Source of the DNA: Firmicutes bacterium HGW-Firmicutes-12 | GTDB lineage: Bacteria > Bacillota > Peptococcia > DRI-13 > PHAD01 | NCBI GenBank assembly: GCA_002841595.1 | Contig: PHAD01000002.1 | Location: forward strand, 1-46,160 | DNA length: 46,160 nucleotides | Direction: 5' to 3' | In this document: one piece after another, positions 1 to 10,300 of the stretch | How the letters are laid out: each line of letters opens with the position of its first letter | Position numbering within the stretch: position 1 is the first letter of the stretch | Translations under genes and position numbers: made by a program | Notes under the pieces: model-generated | Database searches by the model: none | The model's input: only the letters and a program-made list of their open reading frames with translations | Told to the model about the DNA's origin: nothing

Positions 1-685
1 GATGTAGCCCTTTACCTATTATATCCTTAACCAGATCCCGCTTTCCTGTTTTTTTACATTCTTGTAATATATCGAGCAGCAAATCCTTTTTCATAAGATA
101 CATGTCCATTGATACCTTATACCTTTTTTTCATTCGCGGTTTATTATAGATAGCTGTAATCCTCATGTCTTTTCCTATCTCAAAAAAGCAGTTCTCTTCA
201 ATATCATCACCATATAAAACATAATCCTCTTTATATATAACCGTTATATCACTTTGTTTTTCCCTATGAAACTGCATAACCATACCGTAATCAATATTAC
301 AAATCATATTGCTACCTGCTATGACAACATATTGTTGCTTGCTTTTTAGTAAATAGTTTAAGTTATTAGATAAATCCTCTAAATCAACTTTGCATGTATT
401 TATATCACGATTATCATGGGCAGTGGGTAAAATGAAAAGTCCTTCATGTCTTTTATCCAAACCCCATTCCTTCCCACTTCCCAAATGGTCCATTAAAGAA
501 TGCATATTTAAAGAGGTTGTTACCCCTATGTTACGTATACCCGCATTAACCATATTCGATAAGACGAAGTCCACCAGACGATATTTACCGCCAAAGGGGA
601 CCGAAGCTATACAACGGTGTTTGCTTATCTCGCCTAAGGCATCTTCATTTTTCAAGTGATGAATTATCCCCATAACATCTTTCAT
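1..685 (-). CDS. glgD: GlgD, ADP-glucose pyrophosphorylase-like regulatory subunit (partial, 3' end beyond window)
   Basis: The minus-strand frame opens at ATG 685-683 and stays open to the window edge, giving 228 residues. An AGGAG ribosome binding site lies about 9 bases upstream. The N-terminus (MKDVMGIIHH) and the SVPFGGKYRLVDFVLSNMVNAG stretch belong to the nucleotidyltransferase fold of the GlgC/GlgD family. It lacks the GGQGSRL nucleotide-binding loop seen in the neighbouring GlgC, which is typical of GlgD. In Bacillota, GlgD pairs with GlgC to form the enzyme that makes ADP-glucose for glycogen synthesis. It follows glgC by about 96 bases in the same operon; glgA would be expected next, outside the window. 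Family assignment is firm; the C-terminal beta-helix is not visible. Confidence 0.93.
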   Translation of the reverse strand, partial: MKDVMGIIHHLKNEDALGEISKHRCIASVPFGGKYRLVDFVLSNMVNAGIRNIGVTTSLNMHSLMDHLGSGKEWGLDKRHEGLFILPTAHDNRDINTCKVDLEDLSNNLNYLLKSKQQYVVIAGSNMICNIDYGMVMQFHREKQSDITVIYKEDYVLYGDDIEENCFFEIGKDMRITAIYNKPRMKKRYKVSMDMYLMKKDLLLDILQECKKTGKRDLVKDIIGKGLH

Positions 686-725
686 GATATCTACTCCTGT
701 TAATTTATCTTCGGTTTCCACAAGA

Positions 726-752
726 CGCCCTCTTCAACTTAGTAAGAGGGCG
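726..752 (-). other. Intercistronic hairpin between glgC and glgD
   Basis: A perfect 9-base stem (726-734 with 744-752) and a 9-base loop lie in the 96-base gap between glgC and glgD. No T-run follows it on the minus strand, so it is not a standard terminator. It may set the ratio of the two subunits by partial termination or by protecting the upstream message; that role is inferred. Confidence 0.6.
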
Positions 753-781
753 ATGTGTCAATCCTCGAAATTAGTCTCGCT

Positions 782-2029
782 TTATACTCCTGCAACCTCA
801 CTAAGCTTGCTTTCGTTTCTATTCATTCTAAGGACCACTCCAATTCTTGTATTTGGAGCTAAGTTCAGATTCTCTTCAACTACCGTGATCTTTGGATACT
901 GCTCTACACCAAATTCATCACCAATAAAGTCTCCACCTATAATCGTGCATTCTCCGACCACTGTATTTTCTCCAATGATGCTCTTCTCAATCCTAGCATT
1001 ATTATCAACTTTAACATTTGACATAATAACGGAATCTTTGATTTTAGCCCCTTTTGCTATTAATACTCCTGGGAATATTATTGAATTCTCTACCTCACCA
1101 AAAATTAAGCATCCTTCAGACACCATAGCATTGTTAATCCTAGCACAACCAGCCAAATAATGCGGTGGGTGAGGTGGTATTAAAGAATAAATAGCCCATT
1201 TCTGATCAAAAATATCTAGCGGTGTGCTATCATGCAAAATATCCATGCTAGCCATCCAGTAACTCTCAATTGTCCCGACATCCTTCCAATAACCCGAAAA
1301 AGAATAGGCATACATTCTTCGCCCTTCTTTTAGCATTCTTGGTATAACATTTTTACCGAAATCATTGTCGGAGCTGCTATCAAGCGCATCTCTTTCCAAA
1401 TAGCGCTTTAATATATCAGTATTAAAAACATACACACCCATTGAAGCTAAATTACTTCGAGGGTCACGGGGTTTTTCCTCAAATTCTATTATTTCGCCCT
1501 TATCATTAACGCTCATAATCCCAAAACGGTTGGCTTCATCCCAAGGCACTTTAATAACGGCAATTGTTATATCTGCATTTTTTTCTTGATGGTACTCCAC
1601 TAACAACGAGTAATCCATCTTATAAATATGATCCCCAGACAGTATCAGTACATGTTCTGGATTATGTTTGTTTATAAACTCCATATTCTGATATACAGCA
1701 TGTGCAGTTCCTTTATACCAGCTTCCACCGTTTTCTCCAACATAGGGAGATAAAATTGTAGTTCCACCATTATGACAGTAAAGGTCCCAGGTACTTCCAA
1801 GTCCAATATAGGAGTTTAGTAACTGGGGTTTATATTGAGTCAAAACTCCAACCGTATCTATACCTGAATTAGCACAATTACTCAAACTAAAATCAATAAT
1901 TCTATACTGTCCTCCAAAGGGAACCGCAGGTTTAGCCAGGTTTTTTGTTAACATCCTTAATCTACTACCCTGTCCTCCTGCTAAAAGCATAGCTATACAT
2001 CTCTTCTTATGCTTTAATTTATATGGCAT
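782..2029 (-). CDS. glgC: Glucose-1-phosphate adenylyltransferase GlgC
   Basis: The 415-residue protein makes ADP-glucose from ATP and glucose-1-phosphate, the committed step of bacterial glycogen synthesis. The nucleotide-binding loop [10 protein letters not shown] is at about residues 15-24. The [14 protein letters not shown] and [10 protein letters not shown] stretches are typical of the family, as is the lysine in FEEKP. The C-terminal third has the hexapeptide-like beta-helix repeats expected of the oligomerisation and allosteric domain. Start ATG 2029 is preceded by AAAGGGG. It lies 14 bases after glgP and upstream of glgD, so glgB-P-C-D is one transcription unit. Length matches the family. 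Confidence 0.96.
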   Translation of the reverse strand: MPYKLKHKKRCIAMLLAGGQGSRLRMLTKNLAKPAVPFGGQYRIIDFSLSNCANSGIDTVGVLTQYKPQLLNSYIGLGSTWDLYCHNGGTTILSPYVGENGGSWYKGTAHAVYQNMEFINKHNPEHVLILSGDHIYKMDYSLLVEYHQEKNADITIAVIKVPWDEANRFGIMSVNDKGEIIEFEEKPRDPRSNLASMGVYVFNTDILKRYLERDALDSSSDNDFGKNVIPRMLKEGRRMYAYSFSGYWKDVGTIESYWMASMDILHDSTPLDIFDQKWAIYSLIPPHPPHYLAGCARINNAMVSEGCLIFGEVENSIIFPGVLIAKGAKIKDSVIMSNVKVDNNARIEKSIIGENTVVGECTIIGGDFIGDEFGVEQYPKITVVEENLNLAPNTRIGVVLRMNRNESKLSEVAGV

Positions 2030-2043
2030 TACTTCATTCCCCT

Positions 2044-4509
2044 TTAATCTTGTAATTTAAGCTGTCTTGGTAATAAAACCTGTTTGTCTTCTTCCTTTAT
2101 AGGTTTTATTCCCCATATTTCCTCTGCATACTCCCGAATTGTCCGATCACTTGAGAAGGAACCCGAGTAGGCTATGTTATTTATACACATTCTTATCCAT
2201 TCCTTCCTATCCCTGAATTTCTGTTGCAGATTGTTTTGAGCATTCACATAGGTCGCAAAGTCACGCAAGACAAAAAAATCATCATTATGATGGAGAAGAT
2301 GATCATAGATTGACGGATAATTCATTTGGTCAAATACTCCATTGACTAGCTGATTGCAGATTTTATGCACTCTCTCATCAGTATTATAGATATCCCAAGC
2401 TTTGTAATCTCCATTAGTATAATAGTCCAATACCTCATCAGCACTCAGACCAAAGGCAATAAAATTATCTGCACCAACCTTTTCCCTTATTTCCACATTA
2501 GCCCCGTCAAGCGTACCAATAGTTACTGCCCCATTCATCATAAATTTCATATTCCCAGTACCCGAGGCTTCTTTACTAGCTGTTGATATCTGTTCACTTA
2601 CGTCTGCCGCCGGAAAAGCCAGCTCAGCAAGTGAAACGTTGTAGTTTTCTAAGAATACGACTTTAATCTTTTCTCGAATAACCCGGTCATGATTTATGGT
2701 CTGGGCCAAAGAATTGATTAATTTGATAACGCGTTTGGCGAGAAAATATGCGGGTGCTGCTTTCCCACCAAAAATAAAAGTACGCGGTACAATCTCTAAT
2801 TCCGGGTTTTCATACAAACGATTATATAGATCAATGATATGAAAGACATTCAGTAGTTGTCGCTTGTACATATGAATTCTTTTAATATGGATATCAAAAA
2901 TAGAATCTGGATTCAGTTTGATACCCTGTTTATCAAAAATATAATGCGCGAGGCTTAGTTTATTTTCCTGTTTTATCTTTGCAATCTTCTCCTGTAATAT
3001 TCCGTCTTCGGCCATAGTCGCGAGCTTTTCCATTTTCATAGGTTTGTTAATCCAATCATCCCCTAGTACCTCTGTTAATAGCCTACTTAAGGAAGGGTTG
3101 GAAATTGGGAGCCATCTTCTCTGAGAAATCCCATTAGTTTTATTGTTAAATTTTGTGGGATAAAAATTATGAAAGTTATTCATTACTCGTTTCTTTAATA
3201 TCTCCGTGTGGAGACGAGCTACTCCATTGACGCTATGACTACCTATAATGGCCAAATTTGCCATTTTTATATTTCCGTCACTTATAATGGCCATATCTCT
3301 TACTTTTTCCCTTAATTCCGGATAATTATTTATTAAATCACCACAAAATCTGGTGTTGATTTCTTCTACAAGCATATATATTCTGGGCAACAATCGACGG
3401 AAAAGCTCTACCCCCCATCTTTCAAGGGCTTCGGGCAGCAGGGTATGATTAGTATAAGAGATAGACCCAGTTGTTATTGACCAAGCCTCGGCCCAGTTCA
3501 TACCTTCTTCATCAATAAGTATTCGCATTAACTCTGCTACGGCTAAAGCAGGGTGGGTATCATTAATATGGATAGCATTATTCTTATGAAAATCTTTCAT
3601 AGAGCTGCCTTCTTTTTTATATTGATGTATAATACTTTGCAGTCCGGCAGACACAAAGAAATACTGTTGTTTTAATCTTAGTTCTTTGCCCTCATAACTA
3701 CTATCATCAGGATAAAGGACCTGAGAAATAGCTTCTGCACGTATTTTCTCGTGAAAAGCCCAGCCATATTCCCCATGAGAAAAAGTATGAAACTCAAAAT
3801 CAGTTCTATCCGTTTCTGCACTCCACAACCTTAAGTTATTTACCGTATTATTTCGGTAACCAATTATTGGTATATCATAAGGTATTGCCTTAACTACTTC
3901 ATAGTTTTCATGGGTAAACAGTGACTTATCATCCTGAAATGCTACCGTAACTGATCCACCAAATCGCACTTTTTCTGCTTTTTCTGGTTTTCTGTACTCC
4001 CAAACACAGGGCTCATGCAACCAATTATCGGGTAACTCCGTCTGTTCACCGTCTACTATCAGTTGTTCAAAAAGACCGTAGCGATAGCGTATTCCACAGC
4101 CAAACCCTGGCATTCCCAAAGAAGCCAAAGAATCAAGAAAAGCTGAAGCTAATCTACCTAAACCCCCATTTCCAAGTCCAGGATCTTCCTCCTGTTCTTT
4201 TACTTCCTCCAATTTAATAGCGAGATCATCTAAGCCTTCGGATACTATTTCTTCTATTCCCAAATAATGCAGATAGTTTAATAAAAACCTGCCTGGTAAA
4301 AATTCTATCGAGAAGTAGTACACTCTCTTTTCATTTTGTTGGCTATAGATATTTTTAGAAGTATTCCATTTTCTGCTAATTTCATCCCTAACCAAACTAG
4401 CTAGAGTCCGATAGTATTGATATCGGTTACCTTCCGTAAAATCTTCTCCATGTAATTCAAGAAATCGCTCTTGAAATGCCTTCTTAAAGCCTTCCTTTTC
4501 CATAAACAT
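2044..4509 (-). CDS. glgP: Glycogen phosphorylase GlgP
   Basis: The 821-residue GT35 enzyme releases glucose-1-phosphate from glycogen or maltodextrin. Visible family features are [20 protein letters not shown] near residues 107-126, [14 protein letters not shown] in the middle, and the pyridoxal-phosphate lysine in [10 protein letters not shown] at about residue 660. Full length for the bacterial family (about 800). Two in-frame ATGs lie 6 bases apart (4509 and 4503) with only a modest GGGGG/GAAGG binding site, so the exact start is uncertain by two residues. It sits between glgB and glgC in the operon, so synthesis and breakdown genes are co-expressed, as is common in Bacillota. Confidence 0.95.
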   Translation of the reverse strand: MFMEKEGFKKAFQERFLELHGEDFTEGNRYQYYRTLASLVRDEISRKWNTSKNIYSQQNEKRVYYFSIEFLPGRFLLNYLHYLGIEEIVSEGLDDLAIKLEEVKEQEEDPGLGNGGLGRLASAFLDSLASLGMPGFGCGIRYRYGLFEQLIVDGEQTELPDNWLHEPCVWEYRKPEKAEKVRFGGSVTVAFQDDKSLFTHENYEVVKAIPYDIPIIGYRNNTVNNLRLWSAETDRTDFEFHTFSHGEYGWAFHEKIRAEAISQVLYPDDSSYEGKELRLKQQYFFVSAGLQSIIHQYKKEGSSMKDFHKNNAIHINDTHPALAVAELMRILIDEEGMNWAEAWSITTGSISYTNHTLLPEALERWGVELFRRLLPRIYMLVEEINTRFCGDLINNYPELREKVRDMAIISDGNIKMANLAIIGSHSVNGVARLHTEILKKRVMNNFHNFYPTKFNNKTNGISQRRWLPISNPSLSRLLTEVLGDDWINKPMKMEKLATMAEDGILQEKIAKIKQENKLSLAHYIFDKQGIKLNPDSIFDIHIKRIHMYKRQLLNVFHIIDLYNRLYENPELEIVPRTFIFGGKAAPAYFLAKRVIKLINSLAQTINHDRVIREKIKVVFLENYNVSLAELAFPAADVSEQISTASKEASGTGNMKFMMNGAVTIGTLDGANVEIREKVGADNFIAFGLSADEVLDYYTNGDYKAWDIYNTDERVHKICNQLVNGVFDQMNYPSIYDHLLHHNDDFFVLRDFATYVNAQNNLQQKFRDRKEWIRMCINNIAYSGSFSSDRTIREYAEEIWGIKPIKEEDKQVLLPRQLKLQD

Positions 4510-4580
4510 GCCTTCAACCCCCGCTTTAGGATGTGGGTATTTATTTTATTTTTACCCAGAAATATCTGTTTTTATTTTAA

Positions 4581-6446
4581 TTACGACAATTTAAAAAGCA
4601 CAAATGCTAGTGGAGGTACTTTAATTTCCAGTGAATATGGTTGATTATGCCATGGTATATTTTCCGCAGCCAGCAACACGCTGTTTTTCTTGTCTGACCC
4701 TCCATAAACTCCTAGGTCACTGTTAAATATTTCTTGATAAGTACCGTCCAATGGTACACCTATCCTGAAGCCTTCATAATACTGCGGTGTGAAATTACAA
4801 AGTACTAATAGCTGTTCAGCTTTATTTCTACTCTTTCTTAGAAATACAATAATGCTCTGTGAATTATTGTGGCAATCTATCCATTCAAAACCTTCCCAAC
4901 TATGATCTTGCTGCCATAATGCCTTCTCGGCACTATACATTCTGTTCAAGTTCTTAACGTAATCCTGAAACCTACGATGCATCTCAAAACTCAAGAGGTC
5001 CCATTCCAAGGCTTCATAATACCGCCATTCAATGAATTGTGCCAACTCGCCACCCATAAATAACAACTTCTTACCGGGATGAGTCATCATATACCCAAGA
5101 AAGACTCGTAAATTAGCAAATTTTTGCCAATAATCCCCAGGCATTTTTTCTATTAGCGATCTTTTCCCATGAACAACTTCATCATGAGACATCGGCAGTA
5201 TGAAATTTTCCGAGAAAGCGTAGAGGAATGAGAAAGTTAATAAATTATGATGCCAGGAACGATAGATTGTTTCTTTTTCCATGTATTTCAGCACATCGTT
5301 CATCCAGCCCATATTCCACTTATAATTGAAACCCAACCCTCCTGCATAGGTTGGTCCTGTTACTAAAGCCCACTCGGTAGACTCCTCTGCTATCATCATC
5401 GCCTTCGGAAAATTTAAGAATACTGCTTCATTCAATTTCTTTAATAAGGTTATGGCCTCTAGATTACCATTCCCTCCATACTTGTTAGATATCCATCCAC
5501 CCTCTTTGCCATAATTAAGGTACAACATACTGGCAACAGCATCTACCCTTAATCCATCCACATGAAATATATCAAACCAAAAAAAAGCATTGGAAATAAG
5601 AAAACTCATAACTTCAGGTCTACCATAATCAAAACGCATGGTTCCCCAGCCTTGTAATTCTTCAGCCTCATAAAGACGGGTACCATCAAAATCAATGAGG
5701 CCATGACCATCCTTACAGAAATGGGCCGGTACCCAATCCAGTATCACCCCTATACCACGCTGGTGACAGCAATCCACAAAATACATGAAATCATGGGGCG
5801 TCCCATAACGACTTGTTACTGCATAATAACCGGTTATCTGATATCCCCAAGACCCGTCATAGGGATGCTCCATAATGGGCAATAATTGGATGTGGGTATA
5901 CCCCATTTCCACTACATACTCTACTAAATCATGAGCCAATTCTCTGTAAGTATAAAAGGTTCCATCATCCTTTAGTTTCCATGAGCCGAGGTGAACTTCA
6001 TAGATATTAACAGGCTTATCGTATACCGTCTTATCGTTATTGACCCACTCTTGGTCACCCCAAATGTATTCATGTAGGTCATATGTTACTGAAGCTGATT
6101 TTGGTCGGCATTCTGCATAAAAAGCATAGGGATCAGCTTTCAGCAAAACCGTTCCATAATCCGTCTTTATTTCATATTTGTACAACTCTCCTTGCTGGAG
6201 GTTAGGAATGAAAAGAGACCAGATACCTGATTCCTTTATCCTTTGTAATGAATGTAATTTACCGTTCCAGTTATTGAAGCTTCCGACGACACTTATTTCT
6301 TTCGCATTAGGGGCCCAGACGGAAAACCGAACTCCTTTTTTTCCATCCTCTTCCCTAAATTGAGCTCCTAACATTTCATAACTCTTAAAGAGATTGCCTT
6401 GATGGAAAAGATATATATCATGGGGTGTTGGAAAACCTAACGTCAT
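4581..6446 (-). CDS. glgB: 1,4-alpha-glucan branching enzyme GlgB
   Basis: GH13 branching enzyme that creates alpha-1,6 branches in glycogen. I choose ATG 6446 (621 residues), where the protein begins MTLGFPTPHDIYLFHQG, because Bacillota GlgB proteins begin around this point and an AGGA site lies upstream. The longer frame, opening at GTG 6518, has no binding site. An N-terminal CBM48 module (VRFSVWAPNAKEISVVGSFN) precedes the catalytic barrel. The nucleophile is D302 in DGLRVDA, the acid is E354 in MIAEES, and the HDE motif is at 421-423. A C-terminal beta-sandwich domain ends the protein. It is the first gene of the glycogen operon. Confidence 0.94.
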   Translation of the reverse strand: MTLGFPTPHDIYLFHQGNLFKSYEMLGAQFREEDGKKGVRFSVWAPNAKEISVVGSFNNWNGKLHSLQRIKESGIWSLFIPNLQQGELYKYEIKTDYGTVLLKADPYAFYAECRPKSASVTYDLHEYIWGDQEWVNNDKTVYDKPVNIYEVHLGSWKLKDDGTFYTYRELAHDLVEYVVEMGYTHIQLLPIMEHPYDGSWGYQITGYYAVTSRYGTPHDFMYFVDCCHQRGIGVILDWVPAHFCKDGHGLIDFDGTRLYEAEELQGWGTMRFDYGRPEVMSFLISNAFFWFDIFHVDGLRVDAVASMLYLNYGKEGGWISNKYGGNGNLEAITLLKKLNEAVFLNFPKAMMIAEESTEWALVTGPTYAGGLGFNYKWNMGWMNDVLKYMEKETIYRSWHHNLLTFSFLYAFSENFILPMSHDEVVHGKRSLIEKMPGDYWQKFANLRVFLGYMMTHPGKKLLFMGGELAQFIEWRYYEALEWDLLSFEMHRRFQDYVKNLNRMYSAEKALWQQDHSWEGFEWIDCHNNSQSIIVFLRKSRNKAEQLLVLCNFTPQYYEGFRIGVPLDGTYQEIFNSDLGVYGGSDKKNSVLLAAENIPWHNQPYSLEIKVPPLAFVLFKLS

Positions 6447-6575
6447 TAATACAATCCTGCCTTTCAAATATATTCCTTTAAATAATCCTTTATATTTACC
6501 ATCAATATATCTTGCCACTATTCACAGCCAATTAAACAAATTAGGGTAGCTTTTTATTTATGAAAGAATTTTCCT

Positions 6576-6612
6576 TTTAAAAAAAAGAAAACCCAGGTAA
6601 ATAACCTGGGTT
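6576..6612 (-). terminator. Rho-independent terminator of the NYN gene
   Basis: A 9-base perfect stem (6612-6604 with 6598-6590), 5-base loop and a following run of eight T on the minus strand (about 6588-6580) lie 35 bases after the NYN stop codon. It separates that gene from glgB. Confidence 0.85.
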
Positions 6613-6647
6613 GACATACTATTCTTATTGTTTAAGCTTTCTATTAT

Positions 6648-7196
6648 TCACTTTACAACCTCCATAGCAAAATCATTGATCCAGTGTACCTTATCACTAT
6701 ACGACTGAAGGTTTGGAGAAACACCATATCTAAACACACATAATTCTATTCTTTTATTCAAGTATTCCTTTACGTGGACTATGGCATCTTCTAAGTCACC
6801 ATCTCCCGATGATAAAATAAGGTTATCATAGTTTTGTTGATGGGCGAGCTTAACTATAAGCGTAGCTATGCCTACATCCACACCCTTTTGAATCTGTTCA
6901 GATAACATGGACGAGCAATGCGGGCAGCGATATTCATCTTCTTTTAGCTCATATAGCTTTACGATAAATTGAGGTCCATCAGGGCGGGCAGTTTTTAACC
7001 ATGTATTAAAGGCATTTTGGGCATCGGAAGGAGGATTTTGTGTTGAATTTAAATAGTAAGTCCGATTAATACAACCCAACTTTTCTAACTTGTTGCGTAA
7101 TTTTAAATAATCGAAATTAAAAGCGGGACTAACTGAGCGCTGTGCATTAAATAAATATGCAGCATCTATCAGCCAGATGGTTTTGCCCTGTCGCAT
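6648..7196 (-). CDS. NYN domain (LabA/PIN-like) protein
   Basis: The 182-residue protein has the NYN ribonuclease-like fold. There is an acidic start IWLIDAAYLFN (D11), a central GVDVGIATLIVKLA helix, and a late SSGDGDLEDAI motif (about residues 129-139) that supplies the other metal-binding acids. A CPHC pair at about residues 94-97 resembles half a zinc knuckle inserted before the central helix. NYN proteins of this size are presumed metal-dependent RNA nucleases, but most are uncharacterised. ATG 7196 is preceded by AAAGGAG. It is monocistronic, with its own terminator, and diverges from the NRPS operon. Confidence 0.85.
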   Translation of the reverse strand: MRQGKTIWLIDAAYLFNAQRSVSPAFNFDYLKLRNKLEKLGCINRTYYLNSTQNPPSDAQNAFNTWLKTARPDGPQFIVKLYELKEDEYRCPHCSSMLSEQIQKGVDVGIATLIVKLAHQQNYDNLILSSGDGDLEDAIVHVKEYLNKRIELCVFRYGVSPNLQSYSDKVHWINDFAMEVVK

Positions 7197-7392
7197 TGCA
7201 ACAACTCCTTTTTTAGGTACACATAACTTATATTAATAATATATTTTTCATTCTACATCTTATTATTCTACCTTTCAATCTCAATATTTTAGCCATTTTT
7301 AATAAACTTTTTAAAAATGATAAAAAAATAGTGGAAAATAATCTATAATAAACTAAATAGTAGTAATTTATCAAGTTAAGGAGGAAACCTTC

Positions 7393-10300
7393 TTGCCTAA
7401 AATGTATCCCCTAACTCACCCTCAAATGCGTATCTGGTATGTTGAAAAGACTTTTCCTGGTACCAGTGTCGCTAATATTGCTGCCACCGTCAGAATAAAA
7501 GAACGTATTGACTATATTGCCTTAGAAAAAGCCCTTAATCATTTCATCAAAATTAACGATTCTATGCGCACTCGCATAATCGAGCAAGGTACTACCCCCA
7601 AGCAGTTTTTTTCTCCATATGAAGAATCCAGTATGGAATTATATGATTTTAGCGGACAACCTGTCGAAGCCCTTTATGAATGGGATACTAAACTCTCCCG
7701 TATTTCTATGCCTTTTATTGACTCACCACTATTCTATTTTGTACTATTTAAATTAAATGATTTTGACGGAGGTTTCTTCTGCAAACTACATCACTTAATT
7801 ACAGATGCCTGGTCAGAGATGTTAATAGTTTCCCAGGTTATGAATGCGTACAGGTCATTTTGCGAGGACCGCGAACCTGAACAAACCTCAAATTATTCTT
7901 ATATCGATTATATTGCGAGAGAACAAAACTACCTACTTTCTGACAGATATCAGAAAGATCAAATATATTGGATAGAACAGTTTACTCCCGTCCCCGAATT
8001 GGTAACATTGCAAACCAAAAAACCTGCCAAAAGAAGTCTTGCAGCAAAACGCAAAACCTTTATTCTTTCAAATGAAGAAGCTGAGCAAATTCGTTTATTT
8101 TGTAAAATAAATGAGGTCACAGTTTTTTCTTTCCTTTTAACCATGCTCACTATATATATTAATCGCTTAACTGGTTCTAATGATGTTGTTCTCGGTACTC
8201 CCGTATTAAACCGTCTCAATTCAAAAGAGAAACAAATGATGGGTATGTTTATTAGCACCGTCCCACTCAGATTTCGTATAGACGAAAATGCTCCATACTT
8301 GGAATATGTATCAAGCATTAATAAGGCGTGGCTTTCCATCCTGCGACACCAACAGTTTCCCTACGATGTACTGCAACGCACTCTAAGAAAGAGTAATACC
8401 GATCTAGAGAACCTCTTTGAAATTACTCTTTCCTATCAAAATGCCAAGGTAACACGAGAAAGCATGCTTTGGGATGCCTCTACGCGCTGGCATTTTTCAG
8501 GATACCAAAATGAACCCTTGGTCATCCATATTAACGATCATGATGATAATGGTGTTCTAATCTTAAATTACGACTATAATACAAGCTGTTTTGCTGATCG
8601 AGAAATTCAATTTATTCATAGCCATTTTAAAAGCTTGCTTGAAGATGCACTCCATAATCCTACTAAACCCATTAAGTCTCTTAGCCTGATTGGCCAGGAT
8701 GAACTCCAGAGAATACAAGCCTTTAATTCAATTAGTTCTGACTATGATAAGAACAAGACATTTGTAGAACTCTTCGAAAGACAGGTTAATTTAACTCCAC
8801 AGGCTCATGCCTTGGTTTTCCACGATATCCCACTCACCTTTGCTGATCTCGAGCTCCAGGCAAATCGCCTCGCATATCACTTACGCAGCTCTGGTGTCAA
8901 GCCTGATAATATAGTAGCTGTAATGCTACCTCGCGGTCATGAACTAATTATTTCCTTGTTAGGTGTCTTAAAATCCGGTGGTGCCTTCTTACCTATAGAC
9001 CCTTCCTATCCTAGTGACCGCATTAAATATATGCTATCTGATAGTACAGCAAAATTTGTTATTACAACTCCCGAGCTTGCGAATAACTTTGCAATAAACC
9101 CTGGGTTGGTTATTCCACCTAACGATAAGCGTATAAATGAGGCCCCCTCATCACGACTGCCCTTAGTCAATAAGCCGGAAGATCTTATTTATATAATATA
9201 CACCTCCGGTTCCACCGGACTTCCTAAGGGTGTCATGGTGAAACATTCAGGGCTTAGTGCATATATACATGCTCTTAATAAGATTATGTATTTTCAAGCT
9301 GGTGAAGCCGTTTTATCCATCTGCACTATTGCCTTTGATATATTTATTTTTGAGGTTTTTCCCTCATTAGTATATGGTATGAAGATAATCCTAGCTGATG
9401 AAAACGAACAAAAAATTCCTTCTTTACAAAAGGAACTAATAACAAACCATAAAATAGTAAAATTCTTGGGGACACCAGTCCGTATGAAGCTACTGTTAGA
9501 TGACCCCGGTAGCCGCGAGAGTCTGGCAAATCTTAAAGAAGTTATGCTTGGTGGTGATATTTTTCCTGTATCATTGCTAAAGCAGATGCAAGAGACCTTA
9601 TCTGCTGAAATATTTAATGGCTACGGTCCAACAGAGACTACCATTGGTGTAACTTTTAAGAATTTAACTCACTCAAATGATATCAATATTGGCCGCCCTA
9701 TCGCTAACACCAAAATTTATATTTTAGATAAACACATGAATCTGGTCCCTATAGGTATACCTGGAGAAATATACATCGGTGGAGATGGCTTAGCCCGTGG
9801 ATATCTGAATAATCCGGAATTAACCTCAGAAAAGTTCATTCCTAACACATTTACTCCAGGCGAATATTTATATCGTACTGGCGACCTCGGTCGTTGGTAT
9901 CCAAAAGGAGAAATTGCCTTTCTAGGACGTATCGACTCACAAGTGAAAATCCACGGACATAGAATTGAGCTAGGAGAGATCGAAAATGCTATCCGTAAAC
10001 ACCCTAATATATCAGACGTCGTTGTACTAGATATCGAAGACCGAGGCAGAAAGGCTCTTTGCGCATACATTGTGCCTTCTAAGGATCAAACACCTGATTT
10101 TCATGTTTTACGAAAAGAATTATATAAAAGATTGCCTAATTTTATGGTTCCCTCTTTTTACATGTTAATAAATACTATTCCCCTGAATTCAAGTGGTAAA
10201 ACAGATAGACGAGCTCTTCCAGCCCCTGACAGTGCAAAATCTCTACATAATAAATTCGAGCCACTAACAGACTCAACAGAGATTAAACTTTCAAATATTT

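Noticed and set aside
684-1160. Long plus-strand open frame (158 codons) opposite glgC
   Set aside because: It is a shadow of the glgC coding frame, with composition unlike a real protein and no ribosome binding site.
6447-6518. N-terminal extension of GlgB from GTG 6518
   Set aside because: No ribosome binding site; homologous GlgB proteins begin near the MTLGFPTPHD position.
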